From NCBI RefSeq assembly GCF_900115095.1, contig NZ_FOVH01000014.1:1-64000 (forward strand): a stretch of DNA of 64,000 nucleotides, given 5' to 3'. This DNA comes from Actinomadura madurae. Its GTDB lineage: Bacteria; Actinomycetota; Actinomycetes; Streptosporangiales; Streptosporangiaceae. Each line of letters starts with the position of its first letter. Within the stretch, counting starts at the first letter, position 1. A program made the position numbers and the translations under genes. This document shows positions 58,581 through 64,000 of the stretch, piece by piece. Below the pieces are notes generated by a model. The model had not been told where the DNA came from, did no database searches, and saw only the letters and a program-made list of their open reading frames with translations.

Positions 58581-60515
58581 ATGCGGCGTCCCCGATGGGC
58601 GATGCCGGGCCGCTGGAGCCTGGCGCGGCAGTTGCTCGTGCTGCAGGCCGCGATCGTCGGGCTGCTCGTGGCGGCCGGCGCCATCCTGGCGTACCTGGAC
58701 TCCGGCCGCGCCGCCGACGACACCGCCCGCCAGACGGTGACGGCGCTCGCGTCCAGCATCGCCGACTCGCAGAACGTGCAGGCCGCGCTCGCGACCCCAC
58801 AGCCGAGCCGGCTGCTGCAGCCGTACGCCGAGCGCGTCCGCCACGACACCGGCGTCGACTTCATCACGATCATGACCCCGGCCGGGATCCGCTACACCCA
58901 CCCGAACCCGTCCCGGATCGGCGGCACGTTCGTCGGCAACACCGCCCCCGCCGTCGCCGGCCGCACGTTCTCCGAGACCTACACCGGCACGCTCGGCCCG
59001 TCCGTCCGCGCCGTGGCCCCCGTCTTCGGCGAGGACGGCCGCGTCGTCGCACTGGTCTCGGTCGGCATCACCATCCGGGCGATCTCCGCTGAACTGCGCC
59101 AGCGCCTGATCTCCCTCGCCGTCGTCGCCGCCGTCGTCCTCGCCGTCGGCATGGCGGGCAGCTACCTCGTCTCCGCCCGCCTCCGCCGCCAGACCCGCGG
59201 CGTCGCCCCGGACGAGCTGCGCCAGATGTTCGACTACTACGAGGCCATCCTGCACGCCGTCCGCGAGGGCCTCCTCATCCTCGACCGCACGGGCCGAGTA
59301 GTCCTCTGCAACGACGCCGCCCGCGACCTCCTGGACCTAACCCCCCACCCCGCAAACCCCACCGCACCCGCGAGCGCGACGCCTGCGAAACGGCGCGCTA
59401 CAGCACCCGCGACGAAGGCCCCCACGAACCCGACCGAGGGGCCAGTGAAAAAGAGCGGCGCGCTGCGTGGGACGAAGACCGCCGCAGAGCCCGGCGTGGA
59501 GCCTGCAGAACGGCGTGATGTGCCGTACGGAACTGGGGCCGCCGCGAACCCAGGCGGGGAGCCGGTGGAACGGCGTGGTGTGGTGCGTGGGGCTGACAGC
59601 GTTGCGAAGGGGCGTGTGGGGGGTCGTTCGGAGCGGGTTGAAGGGAGGACGCGGGGGGTTGTGGCCGCGGGTGATGTGCAGGGGCGGTTGGTGACCGAGT
59701 TGGGGTTGCCGGAGGAGCTCGTGGCGACCCTGATGTCGGCGGAGCCGCGGTCGGACGAGATTCACGTGGGCGACACGCGGGTGCTCGTCGTGAACACCTC
59801 GCCCGTCAGGTCGCGGGACCGGGCGATGGGGAATGTCGTCACGCTTCGCGACCACACGGAGTTGCAGGGGTTGACGGGGGAGCTGGACACGGTGCGCGGG
59901 TTCGCCGAGTCGCTGCGCTCGCAGGCGCATGAGGCGGCGAACCGGCTGCACACGGTGGTGTCGCTCGTGGAGCTGGGCCGTCCGGAGCAGGCCGTGGAGT
60001 TCGCGACCGCCGAGCTGGAGACCGCGCAGCGGCTCACCGACCGGGTCGTCGGGTCGGTCACCGAGCCGGTGCTGGCCGCGCTGCTGCTCGGCAAGTCCGC
60101 GGAGGCGGGGGAGCGCGGCGTCGAGCTCGTCATCGCCGAGGACGCCGTGATCGAGGCCGTGATCGAGCCCCGCGACCTGGTCACGATCCTCGGCAACCTG
60201 ATCGACAACGCGGTGGACGCCGCCATCGAGGGCGCCGTCCACCGGCCGCCGCGCGTCGTCGTCGCGGCCCGCGAGGAGGAAGGGGAGCTGGTCTTGGAGG
60301 TGTCCGACAGCGGGCCGGGCGTGGACCCGTCGGCCGTGCCCGCGATGTTCCGGCGCGGCTGGACGACCAAGTCGTCCGGCGGACCGGTCGGGCACGGGCT
60401 CGGGCTCGCGCTGGTCGGCCAGGCCGTCCGGCGGCACGGCGGCGAGGTCGCGGTCGGCGCCGGCCGCGAGTCCGGCGCCGTCTTCACCGTCCGGCTGCCC
60501 GGGGACAAGCGATGA
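58581..60515 (+). CDS. CitA/DcuS-like sensor histidine kinase with low-complexity insertion
   Basis: A 644-residue membrane kinase. TM1 (LLVLQAAIVGLLVAAGAILA), a periplasmic sensor (~45-170, with YTHPNPSRIGGTFVGNTAPA), TM2 (ISLAVVAAVVLAVGMAGSYL), then a PAS domain whose first half (EAILHAVREGLLILDRTGRV) ends near residue 258. About 120 low-complexity residues with GGEPVERRGVVRG-type repeats follow before the PAS resumes at TELGLPEELVATLMSAEPRS. The kinase core has the His in SQAHEAANRLHTVVSLVELG, N-box NLIDNAVDAAIE, and DSGPGVD and GHGLGLALV. ATG 58581 behind GAGAGGG. ATGA-coupled to the regulator. Confidence 0.9.
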   Translation: MRRPRWAMPGRWSLARQLLVLQAAIVGLLVAAGAILAYLDSGRAADDTARQTVTALASSIADSQNVQAALATPQPSRLLQPYAERVRHDTGVDFITIMTPAGIRYTHPNPSRIGGTFVGNTAPAVAGRTFSETYTGTLGPSVRAVAPVFGEDGRVVALVSVGITIRAISAELRQRLISLAVVAAVVLAVGMAGSYLVSARLRRQTRGVAPDELRQMFDYYEAILHAVREGLLILDRTGRVVLCNDAARDLLDLTPHPANPTAPASATPAKRRATAPATKAPTNPTEGPVKKSGALRGTKTAAEPGVEPAERRDVPYGTGAAANPGGEPVERRGVVRGADSVAKGRVGGRSERVEGRTRGVVAAGDVQGRLVTELGLPEELVATLMSAEPRSDEIHVGDTRVLVVNTSPVRSRDRAMGNVVTLRDHTELQGLTGELDTVRGFAESLRSQAHEAANRLHTVVSLVELGRPEQAVEFATAELETAQRLTDRVVGSVTEPVLAALLLGKSAEAGERGVELVIAEDAVIEAVIEPRDLVTILGNLIDNAVDAAIEGAVHRPPRVVVAAREEEGELVLEVSDSGPGVDPSAVPAMFRRGWTTKSSGGPVGHGLGLALVGQAVRRHGGEVAVGAGRESGAVFTVRLPGDKR

Positions 60516-61183
60516 TCAGGGTGCTCGTCGTCGAGGACGACCCGGTCGCCGCGGAGGCGCACCGCACCTACGTCGAACGCGTCGCCGGGTTCACGGTCGC
60601 GGGGGTCGTCCACTCCGGCGCGGACGCGCTGCGGTTCTGCGAGCGCACCCCGGTCGACGTCGTGCTGCTGGACTTCTACCTGCCCGACACGCACGGCCTC
60701 ACCGTCTGCCGAGCGCTGCGCGCCGGGGGACGGGACGTGGACGTCATCGCCGTCACGTCCGCTCGGGACCTCGCGGTGATCCGCACCGCCGTGTCGGTCG
60801 GGGTGGTCCAGTACCTGCTCAAGCCGTTCACGTTCGCCTCGCTGCGCGACAAGCTCGTCCGGTATGCGCGGTTCCGTGAGCAGGCGGTCGGGACGGGCGA
60901 GGTCAGCGGGCAGGCCGACGTGGACGGGATGCTCGCCACGCTCCGCACCCCGGACCACCGGTCGCTGCCCAAGGGCATGAGCGGCGAGACGCTCCAGGCC
61001 GTCACGGACGTGCTGGCCCGCGCCGGCGACGGCCTCTCCGCCGCGGCCGCCGCCGACCTCACCGGTGTCTCCCGTGTCACCGCGCGCCGCTACCTGGAGT
61101 ACCTCGCGGAGAACGGCCTCGCCTACCGCAAGCCCCACTACGGCCAGGTGGGACGACCGGAGGTGCGCTTTTACCCGGGGTGA
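60512..61183 (+). CDS. CitB/DctR-like response regulator
   Basis: A 223-residue regulator. Receiver domain: VLVVEDDPVAAEAHRTYV with the acidic pair, phosphoacceptor Asp in VVLLDFYLPDTHG, Lys in QYLLKPFTFASL. The C-terminal ~90 residues form the HTH (GLSAAAAADLTGVSRVTARR; RYLEYLAENGLAYRKPHYGQ) of the CitB/DpiA group. With the kinase upstream it is expected to activate the C4-dicarboxylate transporter gene dctA. Confidence 0.92.
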   Translation: MIRVLVVEDDPVAAEAHRTYVERVAGFTVAGVVHSGADALRFCERTPVDVVLLDFYLPDTHGLTVCRALRAGGRDVDVIAVTSARDLAVIRTAVSVGVVQYLLKPFTFASLRDKLVRYARFREQAVGTGEVSGQADVDGMLATLRTPDHRSLPKGMSGETLQAVTDVLARAGDGLSAAAAADLTGVSRVTARRYLEYLAENGLAYRKPHYGQVGRPEVRFYPG

Positions 61184-61230
61184 ACGGGGTACCTATGGGA
61201 CGACAGTGAACCGACATCGGGGGAGTTGTC

Positions 61231-61392
61231 GTGAACGACAAGCCTGGTAAGCCCGGCGAGACCGCGGGCAAGACGGAGACCGAACGCGATCGCGAGAGGC
61301 GGCCGTCCAGCGCCGAGGAGGCCCCGGGGAAGGGGCAGAAGAAGAAACCGGGCGATGCCGCCCGCAAGATGCGCGAGATGTTCAAGGGCTGA
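61231..61392 (+). CDS. 53-residue highly charged protein
   Basis: GTG 61231 is preceded by GGGGGAG at a good distance. The product is almost wholly hydrophilic (DKPGKPGETAGKTETERDRE), ends DAARKMREMFKG, and has no Cys or Trp. It is probably disordered with a short amphipathic C-terminal helix. Codon use is GC-biased in keeping with a gene. I do not recognise it. Confidence 0.5.
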   Translation: MNDKPGKPGETAGKTETERDRERRPSSAEEAPGKGQKKKPGDAARKMREMFKG

Positions 61393-61518
61393 TCGGGAAA
61401 CGGTCGGGCGACGCCTTCGATGCTTGACGGCCCCTTGAGATGCTGTTTGGGGTCTATGTCGGTATGCGCCGCTAGTGTCCGAAGTGAATGTGACGTCAAG
61501 GAGACCGAGGAGGCGCGC

Positions 61519-61611
61519 TTGTCCGATCGTGCAGGTCCGGGCGGCTACGCCGAGGGGCTCTTCGACGTACGGAAGGAACAGACGGACCACGGCATGGGCC
61601 CCTACCGCTGA
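61519..61611 (+). CDS. 30-residue putative small protein
   Basis: TTG 61519 follows GAGGAGG at 5 bases, an excellent ribosome site. The peptide reads MSDRAGPGGYAEGLFDVRKE then QTDHGMGPYR. It is followed 12 bases later by a strong terminator hairpin, so it appears as a self-contained transcript. Too short for family calls; existence is inferred from translation and termination signals. Confidence 0.4.
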   Translation: MSDRAGPGGYAEGLFDVRKEQTDHGMGPYR

Positions 61612-61623
61612 GCGGCCCGATGG

Positions 61624-61658
61624 CCCGGGGGGCGTGGCGATGCGTTGCGGCCCCCGGG
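61624..61658 (+). terminator. Intrinsic terminator before the thiolase operon
   Basis: CCCGGGGG (61624-61631) pairs with CCCCCGGG (61651-61658) followed by TTCTTTCTGCTT. It insulates the upstream small ORFs from the thiolase operator. Confidence 0.7.
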
Positions 61659-61671
61659 TTCTTTCTGCTTC

Positions 61672-61758
61672 GTTGTGTTACCCAACTCACTAGGCGCAGT
61701 GGGTTGTGTTTTCCAACCTTCTAGCCGGATACTGCGAGAGAGAGTTGGAGAACACAAC
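61672..61758 (+). promoter_or_regulatory. Operator array and promoter of the thiolase-hxlR operon
   Basis: Three copies of a 15-bp element occur: GTTGTGTTACCCAAC (61672-61686), GTTGTGTTTTCCAAC (61703-61717), and inverted GTTGGAGAACACAAC (61744-61758). Starts are 31 and 41 bases apart, near whole helical turns. Each element has GTTG/CAAC dyad ends. A possible promoter, TTGTGT (61704-61709) and GATACT (61728-61733) with an 18-base spacer, overlaps the second copy. The HxlR gene at 62951 is the obvious candidate regulator. Confidence 0.7.
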
Positions 61759-61769
61759 GGAGGTGGGTC

Positions 61770-62933
61770 ATGCGGGACGCGGTGATCGTGGAGGCGGTGC
61801 GCACGCCGGTGGGCAAGGGCAAGCCGGACGGGGCCCTGCACGGCGACCACCCGGCCGACCTGCTGGCGCGGACGCTGACGTCGCTGGTCGAGCGCGCGGG
61901 CATCGCCCCGGCGACGGTCGACGACGTCATCGGCGGCGTCGTCACCCAGGCCGGCGACCAGGCGCTCAACATCACCCGCACGGCCGTCCTCGCCGCCGGG
62001 TTCCCCGAGAGCGTGCCCGCCATGACCGTCGACCGGCAGTGCGGCTCGTCCCAGCAGGCCCTGCACATCGCGGCGCAGGGCGTGCAGAGCGGCGCCTACG
62101 ACATCGCGATCGCGTGCGGCGTCGAGTCCATGTCCCGGGTGCCGATGGGGTCGAGCGTCCTGCCCGGCAGCGACCCGTTCGGGACGCTGCTCGCCGACCG
62201 CTACCCCGACGGCCTCGTCGGACAGGGCATCAGCGCCGAGCTGATCGCCGCCCGCTGGGACCTGGCCCGCGAGGAACTCGACGCCTACGCCTACGAGTCG
62301 CACCGCCGCGCCGCCGAGGCGTGGAAGAACGGCGAGTTCGACCGGGAGGTCGCCTGGACGGGGCAGCGCGACGAGACCGTCCGCCCCGGGACCTCGCCGG
62401 AGATTCTCGCCCGCCTCAAGCCCGCCTACTACGACGAGCGGACCGCCGAGCGCTTCCCCGAGATCGGCTGGCGGATCACCGCGGGCAATGCCTCCCCGAT
62501 CAACGACGGCGCCGCCGCCGTCCTGGTCATGGGCGCGGACGTCGCCGAGCGCCTCGGCCTGCGCCCGCGCGCCCGCTTCCACGCGTTCGCCGTGACCGGG
62601 GACGACCCGCTGCTGATGCTCACCGCGATCATCCCGGCGACCGAGAAGGTGCTGAAGCGCGGCGGCCTCACCCTCGGCGACATCGACCTGTTCGAGGTGA
62701 ACGAGGCGTTCGCTCCGGTCGTCCTGGCCTGGCAGCGCGAGACCGGCGCCGACCTGGCGCGCGTCAACGTGCGCGGCGGCGCGATCGCGATCGGCCACCC
62801 GCTCGGCGCGAGCGGCGCCCGCATCATGACCACGCTGCTGCACGCTCTCGAAGACCGCGGCGCCCGGTTCGGCCTCCAGACCATGTGCGAGGCGGGCGGC
62901 CTGGCCAACGCCACGATCGTCGAGCGGCTCTGA
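61770..62933 (+). CDS. Acyl-CoA thiolase (FadA/FadA5-like)
   Basis: A 387-residue thiolase. MRDAVIVEAVRTPVGKGKPD; nucleophile in TVDRQCGSSQQALHIAAQG near residue 91; EVNEAFAPVVLAWQ; His in IAIGHPLGASGARIM; C-terminal Cys in LQTMCEAGGLANATI. That last motif (TMCE-GG-AN) is the variant of steroid/acyl-CoA degradative thiolases rather than biosynthetic ones (compare LCGGGGQG at 13591). ATG 61770 follows GGAGGTGG, just after the third operator copy. Confidence 0.9.
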   Translation: MRDAVIVEAVRTPVGKGKPDGALHGDHPADLLARTLTSLVERAGIAPATVDDVIGGVVTQAGDQALNITRTAVLAAGFPESVPAMTVDRQCGSSQQALHIAAQGVQSGAYDIAIACGVESMSRVPMGSSVLPGSDPFGTLLADRYPDGLVGQGISAELIAARWDLAREELDAYAYESHRRAAEAWKNGEFDREVAWTGQRDETVRPGTSPEILARLKPAYYDERTAERFPEIGWRITAGNASPINDGAAAVLVMGADVAERLGLRPRARFHAFAVTGDDPLLMLTAIIPATEKVLKRGGLTLGDIDLFEVNEAFAPVVLAWQRETGADLARVNVRGGAIAIGHPLGASGARIMTTLLHALEDRGARFGLQTMCEAGGLANATIVERL

Positions 62934-62950
62934 CGACTAGGCTTCCCGGT

Positions 62951-63397
62951 ATGCCGAAGGACGCCGACCCGCGCGAATGCTCGATCGCCGACACCCTCGA
63001 CCTGGTCGGCGAGCGCTGGAGCCTGCTGGCGATCCGGGAGCTGAGCTACGGCGTGCGGCGCTTCGACCAGATCGTCTACAACACGGGGGCGTCCCGCGAC
63101 ATCCTCACGTCCCGGCTCCGCAAGCTGGAGGCGAACGGCATCATCCGCCGCGAGCGCTACAGCGACCACCCGGCCCGCTACGAGTACCACCTGACGCCCG
63201 CCGGGGTGGAGCTGTGCGACGTCCTGCTGGTCCTGATGGCCTGGGGCGACCGGCACCTGCATCCGGACGACCCGCCCGTCCAGTGGCAGCACTCCTGCGG
63301 CGAGCCGGTCAACCCCCTGGTCATCTGCCGCTACTGCGGCAACGAGGCCCGCCAGGGCGCCCACTCCCCAACCGGCCGAGGCGCCCGCACCGCCTAA
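62951..63397 (+). CDS. HxlR-family transcriptional regulator
   Basis: A 148-residue winged-helix protein: ECSIADTLDLVGERWSLLAI and RELSYGVRRFDQIVYNTGAS match the HxlR fold with its conserved N-terminal Cys; RKLEANGIIRRERYSDHPAR is the wing. The C-terminus adds a Cys cluster (HSCGEPVNPLVICRYCGNEA) that could bind zinc or sense redox. It starts 15 bases after the thiolase stop, so it is likely co-transcribed and autoregulating through the upstream operators. Confidence 0.9.
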   Translation: MPKDADPRECSIADTLDLVGERWSLLAIRELSYGVRRFDQIVYNTGASRDILTSRLRKLEANGIIRRERYSDHPARYEYHLTPAGVELCDVLLVLMAWGDRHLHPDDPPVQWQHSCGEPVNPLVICRYCGNEARQGAHSPTGRGARTA

Positions 63398-63417
63398 CCC
63401 CACACCAGACCGCCGCG

Positions 63418-63549
63418 CCCAACAGGCCCCGTGCCCAACAGGCCCCGTGCCCAACAGGCCCCGCGCACGTCCGGCAGGCCCCGCGCATGTCCGGCAGGCC
63501 CCGCGCATGTCCGGCAGGCCCCGCGCATGTCCGGCAGGCCCCGCGCACC
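63418..63549. repeat. Two adjoining tandem repeats downstream of hxlR
   Basis: A 16-base unit (CCCAACAGGCCCCGTG) repeats three times (63418-63465), then a 20-base unit (ATGTCCGGCAGGCCCCGCGC) repeats about four times to ~63546. Both share the core CAGGCCCCG. The interval 63398-63738 contains no gene I can support. Confidence 0.85.
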
Positions 63550-63738
63550 CTCCGGTGCGCGCCCGGCGGCGGGATCGCCCTGGACGTCCGCCGCCACGAT
63601 GGCCCCTAGAACTGGGATCGGCGTTCCGCTCCGAGTGAGGTGGGCGCCAACGCTCTCGCGGTCGGTGAAGTGGGCTGGCGCGTTTGCGGGCGTCGTCCCG
63701 CGGGCGAGCGTGGGGTCGACGTCCCGCTTCAGGTGGGC

Positions 63739-64000
63739 TCAGGTGCTGGCGTGTCGGCGGTAGTGCCGGGCGACCCTGGCTCGGTTGCCGCAGCCCGCCG
63801 AGCACCAGCCGCGCCGCGGGTGCGAACGGTGGAAGTAGAGCACGCAGCCGGGCCCGTAGCAGGCGCCGAGCCTGACCTCTGGGCGCTCGGAGAACAGGTC
63901 GGCGGCTTCGAGCGCGATCACGGCGAGTTCGCGATCGAAGCCGTCGGAGCCGAACCGCCAGTCCCGGTGGAACCCGTGCCCGTCCCCCTGCCTTAGTTCG
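63739..64000 (-). CDS. CGNR zinc-finger (ABATE-domain) regulator, 5' end beyond window
   Basis: The minus-strand frame is open to the right edge, so the N-terminal part lies outside. The visible ~87 residues include FGSDGFDRELAVIALEAADL and the C-terminal CGNR zinc finger: RLGACYGPGCVLYFHRSHPR then RGWCSAGCGNRARVARHYRR, with four Cys and the Cys-Gly-Asn-Arg signature. This family of putative transcription regulators couples an N-terminal ABATE stress domain to the finger. Confidence 0.85.
   Translation of the reverse strand, partial: ELRQGDGHGFHRDWRFGSDGFDRELAVIALEAADLFSERPEVRLGACYGPGCVLYFHRSHPRRGWCSAGCGNRARVARHYRRHAST

Noticed and set aside
58690..59092. Alternative plus-strand frames inside the sensor kinase
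   Set aside because: Arg/Ala-rich shadows with no motif; the kinase frame has matching sensor, PAS and ATPase blocks.
63418..63549. CRISPR array
   Set aside because: Units are contiguous with no spacers, so this is a simple tandem repeat.

Overview
The window is from a high-GC actinomycete chromosome. Coding-frame third positions are nearly all G/C, GTG and TTG starts are common, and several gene orders match those known from Streptomyces and Mycobacterium: nucS next to an SCO5389-family gene; a FilP-like coiled-coil gene, methylmalonyl-CoA epimerase and thiolase; and pncB-clpS-DUF2017-mec-cysO-cysM-murI-MBL-rph-rdgB. The abundance of MEDS-domain sensor proteins and the mixed synteny suggest Streptosporangiales, perhaps Thermomonosporaceae (Actinomadura-like). 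That placement is inference. No plasmid, phage, CRISPR array or secondary-metabolite cluster is visible.

Layout. 1-1.2 kb is a graveyard of insertion sequences: an IS5-type transposase end, a 5'-truncated and frameshifted IS630 transposase, an IS256 scrap, and a scrap of an MFS pump on the minus strand. 1.3-9.5 kb holds a helix-turn-helix/coiled-coil/DUF5753 regulator, the mismatch endonuclease NucS, an SCO5389-family protein, a flavin-dependent oxidoreductase, a 3-hydroxyacyl-CoA dehydrogenase and two alpha/beta hydrolases. 9.5-24.5 kb holds an AI-2E-type membrane protein, the FilP-like filament protein, propionate and acetyl-CoA genes, an ABC-like membrane pair with a degenerate ATPase, a thioredoxin-TPR co-chaperone, malic enzyme, an LPXTG-type surface protein and YqgE. 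24.5-28 kb holds a secreted zinc metalloprotease, a helicase and a broken SEC-C gene.

28-40.6 kb is the conserved NAD-salvage/proteostasis/cysteine/cell-wall block (gntK, pncA, pncB, clpS, DUF2017, mec, cysO, cysM, thioesterase, murI, cAMP phosphodiesterase-like MBL protein, rph, rdgB). Three MEDS-domain signalling genes interrupt it at 31.6-34.5 kb. A sigma factor with a membrane partner (41.2-42.2 kb) faces a second inverted MEDS trio (42.2-45.1 kb). A TetR/MFS pair, tRNA-Leu(UAG), a peroxiredoxin, a GH4 glycosidase, a PLP fold-III enzyme, an esterase lipoprotein, purU, a DUF6286/AmaP-like pair and an FAD oxidase follow. The right end has a C4-dicarboxylate module (DctA, CitA/DcuS-like kinase, response regulator), two tiny orphan ORFs, a thiolase-HxlR operon behind an operator array, and a CGNR zinc-finger gene running off the edge.

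Most interesting: the two MEDS trios resemble partner-switching modules, but by eye none of their three STAS domains keeps the phosphorylatable serine and one HATPase has lost key ATP-binding residues. Next are three copies of a 15-bp operator spaced by whole helical turns before the thiolase-HxlR operon, a possible leader peptide plus hairpin before cysO, and a sensor kinase whose PAS domain is split by about 120 low-complexity residues.
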